Source: Cylindrospermum sp. NIES-4074 (GTDB taxonomy: Bacteria > Cyanobacteriota > Cyanobacteriia > Cyanobacteriales > Nostocaceae). From it: a stretch of 64,000 bases of DNA. The stretch is from positions 5,233,677 through 5,297,676 of the forward strand of contig AP018269.1 of assembly GCA_003994795.1 (NCBI GenBank), read 5' to 3'. Below, one piece after another: positions 43,988-53,236 of the stretch (positions are counted from its first letter, which is position 1; the number at the start of each line of letters is the position of its first letter). The notes beneath the pieces are model-generated. The model did no database searches and was not told the origin of the DNA. It worked only from the letters and a program-made list of their open reading frames with translations. The translations under genes were made by a program, and so were the position numbers.

Positions 43988-45694
43988 GTGAGTTCAAAAA
44001 TGAATTTGACATCTCAATTCAAATACTCTAACCGGGTTAAAGGACTATTCTACCGACTAAGTATTAGGCGAAAAATTGTTTTTGGATATGGTCTAGCTTT
44101 GGGAATTGCCGTTTTGGGGACAACAATAGGGTTAGTGATTGGCGATCGCTATTTCCAACAAGCTAGACAACAGATGACTTTGGCAAATGAGGAAGGAAAT
44201 TTGTTAAGTAGTTTGCAAGGAATACTTCTAGAAATTCAGTGTCATCGACAAGAAATCATCCCTATTTTAGGTCAGCAGTCAGCTTTGCAACAAAAAAAGG
44301 CTGACATAGAGGCTCATTTGCTGGAAGCGGTAACTTTAATCTCCCAGTTGAAAGATTTTAGTCAAATTCATTATCAAACAGATTTGCTGATTCTGATTAA
44401 AACCTCTGATTTTCAGGTAACAGCCTATTTACAAGAACTTAAGGCGTTGAACCAGCAAGTTGCCTTAGTGAGTCTAAAACCAGGGGGAGTAGTAAAAGCG
44501 CAGCAATTACTTTGGGAATTTAGTAAAACTCAGACTGCACTCGACTTTTATCGATTTTCTCATCAATTGACCGATTTTGCGAAAACAATTCAAATACGTC
44601 AAGAAAAAGCAGATGTAGCCCAAAATCAAGCGGCAGTGCTGCAAGCACAAATTATTATTGGCAGTATGCTGGTATCTGTGGCGATCGCTGCGATGCTCAC
44701 TTTGTACATCAGTAGAATTATTGCTGATCCCATTAACACACTCACCGATGTTGCTCAAAAAGTTACCCAAGAAGGCAACTTTGACTTACAAGCACCTGTC
44801 AATACCAAAGATGAAGTCGGGGCATTAGCTGACTCCCTTAACCAGCTAATCCGACAGGTGAAGCAGCTTTTAGCATTACAAAAAGCAGAAGCTCAAACAA
44901 GACTCATTCAAAGTGAAAAAATGTCTAGCTTGGGACGGATGTTGGCTGGTGTCGCTCATGAAATTAATAATCCTGTGAATTTTATTACTGGTAATCTTGT
45001 ACACGCACAAACCTATATTGATGATTTATTAAAGTTACTGCAAACATACCAAACAGAAATTCCCCAGCCACCAACTGCCGTGCAAGCTACGATAGAGGAA
45101 ATCGATTTAGAATTTTTGGTAGTTGATGCGCCTAAACTATTCCAATCTATGATAATAGGGGCTGAACGCACCCGCGAAATTGTCCGCAGTTTAAGAGACT
45201 TTTCCCGTTTGGATGAGGGTAAAGCGCAGTTAGTAGATTTACACGCTTGTATTGACAGTACATTATTAATTTTGAACAATCGCCTGAAAAATAGCATCAG
45301 CGTTGTTCGCAACTACGGAGATATTCCCGCCATTTCCGGCTACACGGGTTTACTCTATCAAGTATTTATGAATCTTTTGAGTAATGCGATCGATGCTTTA
45401 GAGGAAAAATTTACTAGCGATTCCCAATTTTCACCCCAAATTACTATTTCTACAGAACGGGAAGATAATGATTGGGTGGTGGTGCGAATTACTGATAACG
45501 GCTTGGGAATTGCGCCAGAAAATCAACAAAAGATATTTGAAACGTTTTTCACCACCAAACCACGAGGTATAGGTACAGGTTTGGGGCTAGCCATTACCCA
45601 GGAAATTGTGGTAGAAAACCACAAGGGCAAAGTTACCTGCTGTTCTGAGTTGAATAAAGGCACAGAATTAGCGATCGCACTACCAATTCAATAG
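43988..45694 (+). CDS. Sensor histidine kinase with HAMP domain
   Basis: This 568-residue membrane kinase has TM1 at about 32-52, a helical periplasmic sensor region (55-215), and TM2 at about 222-242. A HAMP domain (245-297) and a short coiled coil follow, then HisKA with the phospho-acceptor His324 (AGVAHEINNPVNF). The HATPase domain has N-box FMNLLSNAID, G1 TDNGLGIAP and G2 GTGLGLAI. No response regulator is adjacent. The first possible start is GTG at 43988; an ATG at 44000 (MNLTSQ) is an alternative. The stop codon TAG at 45692 touches the edge of the long inverted repeat described next. Confidence 0.92.
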   Translation: MSSKMNLTSQFKYSNRVKGLFYRLSIRRKIVFGYGLALGIAVLGTTIGLVIGDRYFQQARQQMTLANEEGNLLSSLQGILLEIQCHRQEIIPILGQQSALQQKKADIEAHLLEAVTLISQLKDFSQIHYQTDLLILIKTSDFQVTAYLQELKALNQQVALVSLKPGGVVKAQQLLWEFSKTQTALDFYRFSHQLTDFAKTIQIRQEKADVAQNQAAVLQAQIIIGSMLVSVAIAAMLTLYISRIIADPINTLTDVAQKVTQEGNFDLQAPVNTKDEVGALADSLNQLIRQVKQLLALQKAEAQTRLIQSEKMSSLGRMLAGVAHEINNPVNFITGNLVHAQTYIDDLLKLLQTYQTEIPQPPTAVQATIEEIDLEFLVVDAPKLFQSMIIGAERTREIVRSLRDFSRLDEGKAQLVDLHACIDSTLLILNNRLKNSISVVRNYGDIPAISGYTGLLYQVFMNLLSNAIDALEEKFTSDSQFSPQITISTEREDNDWVVVRITDNGLGIAPENQQKIFETFFTTKPRGIGTGLGLAITQEIVVENHKGKVTCCSELNKGTELAIALPIQ

Positions 45695-46701
45695 GCAACA
45701 AGTATAGCAAAGTGTTGAGTGCTGAGTGCTGAGTGTAGGGAGTGTGGGGAGTGCTGAGTGCTGAGTGCTGAGTGCTGAGTGCTGAGTGCTGAGTGCTGAG
45801 TGCTGAATAAGTGGGAAGTTAAAAGTTAGGGGCCATTAATTTTTCTTTTCCCCCCTCTCCCCACACACCCCCCTCTCCCCACACTCCCCTGCCCCCTTAT
45901 ATGTCAAGATTTGGTGGAAAGAGAATCAAGGAAAAAATGAATTATGGGACTTTTTGACCAAATTATTGGCGCTGTGGCTAGTTCTAATCAGCAAGGCGGT
46001 TTGGGACAAATCACCAGTCTTCTGAACACTGTAGAAGACTTGAAAAATAGCACGGGTGCAGATAATGGCACTATCCAAACGATTTTATCAGTGGTGGGTG
46101 GTCAAGTGCGATCGTCTTTGCAAGAAAAGCAAGCTACTGATGGTGATGGTGCTGCTGAAAATTTAGTTAATCAATTTGCTGGGACATCTCCTAATTCCCA
46201 AGCTGTTGAGTCACTATTTTCTCCAGCCATCCAACGACAAGTGGCAGAAATAGCCGCCCAGCGCACTGGCTTGGATGCTGGTATGATTCAACAATTGCTA
46301 CCTTCAATAGTGCCTGTAGTCCTAAATTTCTTGCAAGCTGGCGGAAATCCGTTGCTGAGTTCCTTCCTCGATGCAGATAGCGATGGTGATGTTGATATCG
46401 CTGACGCCATCAAGTTAGCTAGTCGCTATTTGGGGCGTTAGAAAGAGGGGTGTGGGGAAAGGGGAGAGGGGGGAGTGTGGGGAGAGGGGGAGGAGGGGGA
46501 GGAGGGGAAAAGAAAAATTAATGGCCCTAACTTTTAACTTCCCACTTACTCAGCACTCAGCACTCAGCACTCCCCACACTCCCTACACTCAGCACTCAGC
46601 ACTCAGCACTCAGCACTCCTCCTCAGCACTCAGCACTCCCCTCACTCCCTACACTCAGCACTCAGCACTCAGCACTCAGCACTTTTCTATACTTATTGCC
46701 T
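45693..46701. mobile_element. Putative 1.0-kb inverted-repeat unit carrying a DUF937 gene
   Basis: The left arm (45693-~45900) and right arm (~46450-46701) are inverted copies. The outer ends AGGCAACAAGTATAG and (reverse) AGGCAATAAGTATAG match, then come gagtgctgagtgctgag tandems. A 45-base core, AAGTGGGAAGTTAAAAGTTA onward, is at 45809-45853 on the left and 46504-46547 on the right, followed by G/C-rich runs. Between the arms lies a single gene. No transposase is present, so it would be non-autonomous; two separate insertions of one repeat in opposite orientation is the alternative. The right end supplies the last eight codons of ccs1. Confidence 0.6.
45944..46441 (+). CDS. DUF937 (YidB-like) protein
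   Basis: This 165-residue soluble protein begins MGLFDQIIGAVASSNQQGG, has QQLLPSIVPVVLNFLQ in the middle and ends with FLDADSDGDVDIADAIKLAS, a dockerin/EF-hand-like acidic loop. The pattern is DUF937, a family of helical proteins of unknown function. The gene is enclosed by long inverted repeats on both sides and points toward ccs1. An AAGGAAAAA site precedes the ATG. Confidence 0.85.
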   Translation: MGLFDQIIGAVASSNQQGGLGQITSLLNTVEDLKNSTGADNGTIQTILSVVGGQVRSSLQEKQATDGDGAAENLVNQFAGTSPNSQAVESLFSPAIQRQVAEIAAQRTGLDAGMIQQLLPSIVPVVLNFLQAGGNPLLSSFLDADSDGDVDIADAIKLASRYLGR

Positions 46702-48067
46702 CATTGCTTGTTGTCTGTGAACTCAGTTGATCTAGAATCTGTAAGACTTCCCGCTCAAAAACCACTTGAGCGCGATTGGTTTTACCACCGACATACAAGC
46801 GATCGCCTTTTTGCAAAGCCCAAATTTGGGAATGGGAAAAATAACTCATCACCACACCCAGCATCAACAAAGCAAATCCTGTGTAAACAACGGGTATACC
46901 CGGATCAACTTTAATTTGTAAGCCAGTACTGCCAACAAGCTCATGAATTTTTAAATTCACGCCATTGATTTTGGCAGACATTCCTGCACGTATAGTATTA
47001 ATTAACTTGCCAGTGGCATCATAAATTAACACCATTCCTTGCAAGTCTTTAGCTATTAAAGAAACACCTTCACTCAAATCTGGTTTAATGGGAATCCATG
47101 TACCCCAGAGTCGTCCTTTACCCTTAGTGTCTAATTGCCCCATAGGCAATTGGAAAATTGGGCTGTTGTTAAATTGAACTTTAACTCCAGCAATTCCCCA
47201 ATCAGTTTGATAAAAAGTTACGCCATTGTAGCGTAGAGGTTCATTGACAAATATCTTTTTGTGGTCAACTTCTTTCCCCTCTTTATTCAAGACAGACATA
47301 TCTGAATAAAACTGGTCAATTCCCCCTGTTGGTGTGTAGTCAATCCAAAAGCGATTAACGCGCACAGACCAATCTTTCAGGACTTTTGGAGATGCCCAAG
47401 GGCCAGCATCAATAATATTTGTCACCTGAAAAGTATCACCGCTACCAACCATTTCTTGAGCGATAAATCCCGTCATCGCTCCTAAAATTCCCCCTAACAA
47501 AATTGTGACGATACCAATATGCACAATAATTGGCCCAATGCGTCCGACTATCCCCTTACGGGCGTAGAGAATATCATCTTTTTCTTGAAAAATTCTATAA
47601 CGCTGTTTCTGCAATATGGGGGTGAGGGCATTGAGGGAACTAATATTTAGTTCTGCGCTCAAAGCTAATTTTTGAAATTGTCGGGGTTCGTCGAAATATT
47701 TCCAACGTTGGGCGGTTTTGAGGGCTGGTAATTGGCGGGTAAAAGTGCAGGCGGTTAAGCTAGTACCAAACAAAATCAGTAAACCGAGAAACCACCAAGT
47801 ACGATATACATGATCTAACCCAACTACCTGAATTACCTTCCAACTCAAGAAACCAAATAAGGCGGGATGTTCTGGGTAGTTAGCTTGATAAAATCCGGGT
47901 GACTGACCTTGTTCAATGACGGTGCCAGTGACGCTGAAGAGGGCGATGATCAGGAGGAGTGCGATCGCTAATTTTAAATTTGTCAGCACAGGCAAAACCT
48001 CACGCCGCAAGAAACGCCCAGGTATTGACCACCAACTTATTTCTGATGTTGTATTCTCTAAAGTCAT
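46676..48067 (-). CDS. ccs1: Cytochrome c biogenesis protein Ccs1 (ResB family)
   Basis: This 463-residue membrane protein has three N-terminal helices ([40 protein letters not shown]; a third near residue 170), a large lumenal domain at about 205-390, and a final helix near 400 ([18 protein letters not shown]). Ccs1/ResB works with CcsA in System II heme delivery to c-type cytochromes in the thylakoid lumen; these include cytochrome f and c6. It starts 3 bp after the ccdA stop, so the pair forms an operon. Its last residues EAISIEKC are encoded within the inverted repeat that borders the DUF937 gene, suggesting a replaced C terminus. Confidence 0.93.
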   Translation of the reverse strand: MTLENTTSEISWWSIPGRFLRREVLPVLTNLKLAIALLLIIALFSVTGTVIEQGQSPGFYQANYPEHPALFGFLSWKVIQVVGLDHVYRTWWFLGLLILFGTSLTACTFTRQLPALKTAQRWKYFDEPRQFQKLALSAELNISSLNALTPILQKQRYRIFQEKDDILYARKGIVGRIGPIIVHIGIVTILLGGILGAMTGFIAQEMVGSGDTFQVTNIIDAGPWASPKVLKDWSVRVNRFWIDYTPTGGIDQFYSDMSVLNKEGKEVDHKKIFVNEPLRYNGVTFYQTDWGIAGVKVQFNNSPIFQLPMGQLDTKGKGRLWGTWIPIKPDLSEGVSLIAKDLQGMVLIYDATGKLINTIRAGMSAKINGVNLKIHELVGSTGLQIKVDPGIPVVYTGFALLMLGVVMSYFSHSQIWALQKGDRLYVGGKTNRAQVVFEREVLQILDQLSSQTTSNEAISIEKC

Positions 48068-48070
48068 TGC

Positions 48071-48811
48071 TTACAAATTTCCCAAGGGAATCCGCGAAAT
48101 TAAGGAAAACACACCAAATCCTACCAACAGCACCCCACTAACTGGGTTAATCCAACCAGACCAGCGGCGTAACTCCAGCAGCTTTTTAATGGAAGCAGTA
48201 AAAGTACCCGCCAAAATTAATGGCGCCACATATCCGGCTGTATAGGAAAGTAGCAGCACCGCGCCTAAAATTAAATCTTGTGTATTGGCAACCCAACCGA
48301 GTAAGCTAGCTAAAACAGGGGTACTGCAAGGGGAAGCGACTAAGCCAAAAGTCAGCCCAATTGAGTAAGAACGGACTCCTGGCGGTAAATCTGCGGAAAT
48401 CCAATTGGTTTCGCCCAAAGAGGGAAATTGCAGCGGTAATGCTTCCAGTAAGTTCAACCCCATCAAAATGGCGATGATGCTGACAATAATTGGTAAGCCA
48501 ATTCCCACTTGACCGTAGACTTTCCCAACTAAACCTGCTATAATTCCCATCCCTGCCAATGTGGTAGCTAATCCCAAAGCAAACCAAGTTGACTGGGCAG
48601 CAGCTTGGAGGCGGCTTTTTGCTTCATAACCGCCAATATAGCCGATGGTAATTGGCAACATAGAAAGCATACAGGGCGTGAGGCTGGTAAGCAAGCCAGC
48701 TAAAAAAATAATGCCAATGCTCACCACGCTGAGGTGCGTCAATTGGTTAGAGACAAGGGTGTTGGCAAATTGTTCTAATTCGTAAATGCGCGTTTGCAGG
48801 TTCTCAAGCAT
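48071..48811 (-). CDS. ccdA: Cytochrome c biogenesis protein CcdA
   Basis: A 246-residue thiol-disulphide transporter with six membrane segments. It carries one redox cysteine each in LTSLTPCMLSMLP (TM1) and ASPCSTPVLASLLG (TM4), the two CcdA hallmarks. It passes electrons from cytoplasmic thioredoxin across the thylakoid membrane to keep apocytochrome cysteines reduced. It is upstream of and nearly overlapping ccs1, together forming the System II pair. The start is ATG (MLENLQ). Confidence 0.93.
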   Translation of the reverse strand: MLENLQTRIYELEQFANTLVSNQLTHLSVVSIGIIFLAGLLTSLTPCMLSMLPITIGYIGGYEAKSRLQAAAQSTWFALGLATTLAGMGIIAGLVGKVYGQVGIGLPIIVSIIAILMGLNLLEALPLQFPSLGETNWISADLPPGVRSYSIGLTFGLVASPCSTPVLASLLGWVANTQDLILGAVLLLSYTAGYVAPLILAGTFTASIKKLLELRRWSGWINPVSGVLLVGFGVFSLISRIPLGNL

Positions 48812-49314
48812 AGGTATTCATGAGCGGAAATGCTTACTCTGCTTGAATTTTAGCTTATTTTGGGCTGACGGGTTGTAGGTTAGTTAAACCCAATGAAACC
48901 CAACCTCAATATTTGGACATATAACTTTTTTAAATATAATTTTTAGGAAATTTGTGGAAATTAGTAATTTTTGCAATAGCATAGGTTAATTCTCAAGATT
49001 ATTGAGAATATTTTCAATAATTTTACGAAAATTCGTTATTACAGGGATTGATATTTTAGCTCTTTTTTCTGTATACTTGACATAGATATAATCCAAAGGG
49101 GCATTATTGCTTTAAAATAAAGCATTAAACCCTATAATATTGAAAGTTTAGCAATAATTAAGGTAAGAAATTCATTTGTAGGGACACAGCACTGCTGTGT
49201 CCTTGCGTCTTTTGTATCTGAAGTTTTATTATCTTTGCCTAGAGAAAAATACACAAAATCACTAAGAGCATATACTGAGTTGCAAGACTGTAAAATTACT
49301 AAAGGATTTAGTAA
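48812..49314. other. Divergent intergenic region
   Basis: About 500 bp, AT-rich, with a hairpin GGACACAGC-ACT-GCTGTGTCC at 49182-49202. That sequence context (gtagggacacag...) is common as a spacer repeat in Nostoc-group genomes. No coding frame is recognised. Confidence 0.5.
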
Positions 49315-51024
49315 ATGTATAGCAGGCAACACAGAACTTCCAAGAGCAATTCAAATGATTCTGAAACACCAGCCTCGAATCAGTTTGCCCCGCGCCCCTT
49401 CGTAGTTCAACCCCAAGTTGCAGAACCAACGACCCAACAAAACCAAACAGCTGATTTACAGGCTAAAGAAGGAAAAACCAAAGAAGTTAGTGATGGCTTC
49501 CCAGACCCATCTGTATTTACTCGTCATACAGCACCACCAAAGCAGCCAAGAATTCAGATGAAGCTGACCATTGGTAAGCCTAATGAGTTGACGTCCCATG
49601 AACTGACCCATGAGGTACAGCAGGGGGATGGAGTTCAAATGCGACAGATGGGGGAAAACTCCACCCTACAGACAAAAGAATCTACAGAGAATGATGACCA
49701 TAAACGCATTGCTGGCGACATTACTGGAGTCTTTGAGGGCGGCAAGCCCGGTTCGGTTCAAACAGTGGACTCTGGTATCGTCAGCTATGGCAAGCATCAA
49801 GCAACCATAGCTTCAGGGTCACTTTACTTAATTCTCAAGGCTTACACTGAGTCTTCCAAGACCAGTACAGCGGCTAAAGTAGCTGAGTATTTAGCGCAGG
49901 TTCAGAAAAAAGATGAAACCCTGCGTAAAGACGAAGCATTTCATAACCTGCTTAAAGACGCAGCTAAGGACCCGGAAATGGTTCGCGCCCAAGATGATGT
50001 CTTTAGCCAGAAGTACTGGAAGCCAGCTAGGCAAACTGCTGAAAAAGCGGGAATTAAATCTGCTCTCGGCGAAACAATCTTCTATGACACCAAGATCCAG
50101 GGGGGATTAGAAGCTGTCTTGGAAAGCACTAAGCAGCGGCTAAAAGATAAGAAGTATACTGAGCAGGAGTTTTTAGGCATCTTTCTCGAAGAGCGCGAAA
50201 AGCGCCTTTATGCGATCGCTAAACAGAAGCGTGCCAAGGGCGATGAGAAAACTGCCAAGATGCTAGAAAATTCTGCTAAAAACCGTGTAGGAGCACTTGA
50301 TGCCTTGGTTAAGTCGGGAAACCTGGATCTGATTGGTGACGAAAAGGGACAGATCAAGATTGGAGGCAGAAAGATCACTGCGCTAGGGAAAGGCTCAACT
50401 ACCAGTAACAATGCAAGTGCAGCAAATCCCAGCAGCAATCAGGCTGCCACTTCGAGTCAGCCTGCAAAAGCAACACAGTCTGCCACTTCGAGTCAGCCTG
50501 CAAAAGCAACACAGTCTGCCACTTCGAGTCAGCCTGCAAAAGCAACAGCCGAGAAAAGTCAGGTAGGATTTAAGCCGAGTGATCCTAAAGGGCACATCGC
50601 CAAGCTGCACCCTGGACTGCAAGCTAAGGTGCAAACCCTGATTGAGAACGCCCACAAGAAGGGACTCAACGTTTGGATCGTCCAAGGTCTACGCACTATT
50701 GAGGAACAAAACGAGCTGTACGCCCAGGGGCGGACAAAGGGTGAAAAGGGCAAGACTGTCACTAACGCTAGAGGGGGTAAGAGTTACCACAACTATGGCC
50801 TTGCTGTGGATGTGGTATTTCATGGTTCTCAACCCTACGGTGAGGGCAATGACTGGAAAGCTCTTGGAGAAGCAGGCAAAGAGGCTGGCCTTGAATGGGG
50901 TGGGGACTGGAAGAGTTTTAAAGATAGACCCCATTTCCAGATGCCTGGTCTAAAAATCAGTCAGCTTCAGGCATGGTACGCCAGTGGAGGTATGAAGAAC
51001 GTCTGGAAGAACGTTACAAATTGA
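49315..51024 (+). CDS. Putative injection-system cargo: leader, lysozyme-like domain, M15 peptidase
   Basis: This 569-residue protein lacks a signal peptide. Residues 1-110 (MYSRQHRTSK..., NQFAPRPFVVQPQ, PRIQMKLTIGKPN, LTSHELTHEVQQG) look like the leader of cyanobacterial DUF4157/eCIS-core proteins. The zinc-peptidase-like DUF4157 is shortened to its last part. Residues 130-350 (ITGVFEGGKPGS, DSGIVSYGKHQAT) resemble a lysozyme/chitosanase-like hydrolase. A linker at 375-415 has three ATSSQPAKATQ repeats. Residues 420-545 are an M15 peptidase: H492 and D499 in SYHNYGLAVDV, then EWGGDW and H540 in DRPHF. Two cell-wall-cutting domains behind such a leader suggest a contractile-injection-system cargo. 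No CIS structural genes are in view. Confidence 0.78.
   Translation: MYSRQHRTSKSNSNDSETPASNQFAPRPFVVQPQVAEPTTQQNQTADLQAKEGKTKEVSDGFPDPSVFTRHTAPPKQPRIQMKLTIGKPNELTSHELTHEVQQGDGVQMRQMGENSTLQTKESTENDDHKRIAGDITGVFEGGKPGSVQTVDSGIVSYGKHQATIASGSLYLILKAYTESSKTSTAAKVAEYLAQVQKKDETLRKDEAFHNLLKDAAKDPEMVRAQDDVFSQKYWKPARQTAEKAGIKSALGETIFYDTKIQGGLEAVLESTKQRLKDKKYTEQEFLGIFLEEREKRLYAIAKQKRAKGDEKTAKMLENSAKNRVGALDALVKSGNLDLIGDEKGQIKIGGRKITALGKGSTTSNNASAANPSSNQAATSSQPAKATQSATSSQPAKATQSATSSQPAKATAEKSQVGFKPSDPKGHIAKLHPGLQAKVQTLIENAHKKGLNVWIVQGLRTIEEQNELYAQGRTKGEKGKTVTNARGGKSYHNYGLAVDVVFHGSQPYGEGNDWKALGEAGKEAGLEWGGDWKSFKDRPHFQMPGLKISQLQAWYASGGMKNVWKNVTN
50447..50548 (+). repeat. In-frame 33-bp tandem repeat in the cargo linker
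   Basis: Three near-identical 33-bp units encode ATSSQPAKATQS, forming the flexible linker between the lysozyme-like and M15 domains. The unit number could vary between strains. Confidence 0.8.
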
Positions 51025-51128
51025 GGGAGTTCCAGCAGCAAACAGTCTGCCACAGCGAAACCACCCGAACGGCGACGGCTGGATGGACATCGAGCAGGTA
51101 CGCAAATTCTTCATTGAGGTTAATATCA

Positions 51129-51587
51129 ATGGTTAACAACAAATTTGTGTCTGCGGTTGTCGTTGCCTGGGTGGTTGTCGCCTGCGCGATGCCAACAACT
51201 GCACCCGTGAAGACACCAGCCCCAAAGGCAACATATTTAACTTGTAATTTTTCGGAGGAACAAATGACCAGTAATGAGATCACGATCAAGGAGAGCACGC
51301 AACCGACGATTTCAGGACACCTAGTTGGTGTTAGCAACATTTGGGAACGGGAGCTACCGGATGATCAGGGTGCGATCGCCTCCGGCGGGCGTTTCGCCAT
51401 CGCTCCCCGCATGAGCGCGAGCCTTTCCATCCAGGACATTGCCTCGGAGCAGACACGTGCTGAGAAGGTGTTTGCTGGCAGCGTGTTATCCCTGGGAGCT
51501 GATCGCTACTGCGTCGTCAATGTCGAAGAAGGGAATTCGACACCCGGCATGATCACCCTGCGTAAGATCATGGCTGTCAATAAATAA
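51129..51587 (+). CDS. Small lipoprotein following the cargo gene
   Basis: A 152-residue protein with a lipoprotein signal: hydrophobic residues 7-18, then VVAC with Cys19 as the acylated residue, and a Pro/Thr/Lys linker. The ATG at 51129 has GAGG ten bases before it; the longer open frame from 50973 overlaps the cargo gene and is not favoured. The globular part has no recognised family. Residues about 81-98 (GAIASGGRFAIAPRMSAS) are encoded by a GC-rich interspersed repeat inserted in frame. Its position 104 bp after a cell-wall hydrolase gene makes an immunity or inhibitor role possible, but that is only inference from context. Confidence 0.7.
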   Translation: MVNNKFVSAVVVAWVVVACAMPTTAPVKTPAPKATYLTCNFSEEQMTSNEITIKESTQPTISGHLVGVSNIWERELPDDQGAIASGGRFAIAPRMSASLSIQDIASEQTRAEKVFAGSVLSLGADRYCVVNVEEGNSTPGMITLRKIMAVNK

Positions 51588-51655
51588 GCGGCTTGATAAC
51601 TTACTGCCATTAATTCAGTCTCTAAGCTGTATTGCTGTGGATGGAGGTAAAACCT

Positions 51656-52573
51656 CTAATCTATATCCTCCCAGGTAATTGTCATCATCTTTTCTTTGTC
51701 AATTTCCGAAAGCTGAACTAATCTGTTAGCCTGTCTTTCAATTGTTTTTTCAAAGATATTCCTCACGAGTCTACCATTCCCAAATTTTTTATCTTTTTGA
51801 GCATATAAATTTGTGAATTTATCAAGCAGTTTTTGCTTGGCGTCTTTGGTTATTCTAAAATGGTTCTGTTGGCAGACTTTCTCAAAAATATTTAATAACT
51901 CTCGTGGTTTATAGTCATCAAAATGAAAATATCTATTAAATCTTGATTGTAGTCCAGGGTTAGCATCGATAAATCTTGACATTTCATCACTATAACCGGC
52001 GACGATAACAACTAACCTATCTCTATGGTCTTCCATTCGTTTAAGTAAAGTATCTATCGCTTCTTGTCCAAAATCCTTTCCAGAACCTGCCGGTGCTAGC
52101 GCATAAGCTTCATCAATAAATAGCACACCATCTAATGCTGATTCAACCAATGCGTCTACCTTAATTGCTGTTTGTCCAACATACCCTGCAACTAATCCTG
52201 ATCTATCAGTTTCGACAAGATGACCTTGAGAAAGTATTCCTAATTGTTTGTATATTTCACCCATGAGACGAGCAACTGTTGTTTTCCCGGTTCCGGGAGG
52301 GCCACAAAATACTGAATGTAGAGAGACGGAAATATTAGATAGTCCTTGTTCCTGACGCATTTTCTGAATTTTCAAAAAATTGATGAAAGTATTAATTTCA
52401 TCTTTGACGTTTTCCATTCCCACAAGATTATTGAGTTTGTTAAGAATATTTTCTAAATTTTCAGAGTTAGAATCATCGTTACCTGTACTATTAAAATTCT
52501 TACTTCCAGAGAGTTGTAACTCTCTCTTCATTCGCTGCAATTCAGCATCTATTTCAGGATCTCGATAAGTCAT
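51656..52573 (-). CDS. CbbX/SpoVK-type AAA+ ATPase
   Basis: This 305-residue protein has a helical N-terminal region and an AAA+ core: Walker [10 protein letters not shown] (91-99), Walker [12 protein letters not shown] (about 142-152), arginine finger region [10 protein letters not shown] and sensor-2 area [10 protein letters not shown]. The sequence belongs to the SpoVK/CbbX group; CbbX remodels Rubisco, while others act on unknown proteins. The N-terminal ~45 residues are Asn/Ser-rich and probably disordered. It converges with the lipoprotein gene. Whether it serves the cargo protein next door, as ATPases do in some injection-system loci, is unknown. Confidence 0.85.
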   Translation of the reverse strand: MTYRDPEIDAELQRMKRELQLSGSKNFNSTGNDDSNSENLENILNKLNNLVGMENVKDEINTFINFLKIQKMRQEQGLSNISVSLHSVFCGPPGTGKTTVARLMGEIYKQLGILSQGHLVETDRSGLVAGYVGQTAIKVDALVESALDGVLFIDEAYALAPAGSGKDFGQEAIDTLLKRMEDHRDRLVVIVAGYSDEMSRFIDANPGLQSRFNRYFHFDDYKPRELLNIFEKVCQQNHFRITKDAKQKLLDKFTNLYAQKDKKFGNGRLVRNIFEKTIERQANRLVQLSEIDKEKMMTITWEDID

Positions 52574-52832
52574 AATCAGTCTATTTTTATTAAATTCTCT
52601 AGATGTTAGTGTAAATATACTCCAGATATTTTTTTGAGAAAATACGTATTTTTACTGAATAATTATAAATTAAATCAAATAATTCTGAAATTCAGATATA
52701 GAAGAAAAGTTAATGGTTAATAAAATCTCTCGTTGCATTGGTTCAAAATAAATCGAAATTTATATCCCCTGCGTATTAATTATTGTGCAGGGGTGCAACA
52801 AGAGAGATAGGTAAGTTTTTCAGTTATTAAAA

Positions 52833-53018
52833 CTACTCATCTTCGTCTCCTGGTGGGCGTTCACTTTCGCTTTGTTGGGCATTCCACTCCAAAACCATGC
52901 GTTCCAACATTTCAGCCTGGGTACAGCCGTTAACAATGGCGTACGATTTTATTAACCGTCTCACTTCAGGGCTAATGTGGCTCATCACTAGTTGGTTATC
53001 ATTTGCCATGTGGGACAT
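52833..53018 (-). CDS. Small ribbon-helix-helix-like protein
   Basis: This 61-residue protein reads [19 protein letters not shown] then AEMLERMVLEWN, which has the strand-helix-helix rhythm of a small RHH DNA-binding protein. It ends in an acidic tail (PPGDEDE). Such proteins are often autoregulators or antitoxins; no toxin-like gene is adjacent. The start may be either of the first two Mets (MSHMAND). Confidence 0.6.
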   Translation of the reverse strand: MSHMANDNQLVMSHISPEVRRLIKSYAIVNGCTQAEMLERMVLEWNAQQSESERPPGDEDE

Positions 53019-53236
53019 ATTCTGAAGTATCCTACTTCTTCAGTTTAGAAAATTTTCAGCTTCATTGCACAAATAATGTTGGAACTTAAAAAAATGTAGT
53101 AATTCATACTTTTTTGTGTAAACTGCTAAAAAATTATTTTATAGCGTTTCTCGACTCAGTGAGGTATGGAAAGACGTAATTAACCACAGATAAACACAGA
53201 TGAACACAGATAAATTCGTACCTCAGCAGACTAATA

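Noticed and set aside
45711-45805. CRISPR-like array of short repeats
   Set aside because: Units of 7 bases are directly adjacent without spacers; it is a simple tandem repeat.
46452-46730. 92-codon frame with [12 protein letters not shown] repeats
   Set aside because: Lies entirely in the right arm of the inverted repeat; the repeat unit gagtgct read in reverse gives the pattern.
50973-51128. Upstream extension of the lipoprotein frame overlapping the cargo gene
   Set aside because: It would bury the lipoprotein signal in the middle of the protein; the ATG at 51129 has a better ribosome-binding site.
51656-52573. AAA+ ATPase as an eCIS component
   Set aside because: It resembles CbbX/SpoVK rather than the ATPases I associate with injection-system loci, and it is convergent with the cargo gene; proximity alone is not enough.
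52833-53018. Toxin-antitoxin pair
   Set aside because: The RHH-like protein could be an antitoxin, but no toxin-like frame is adjacent on either side.
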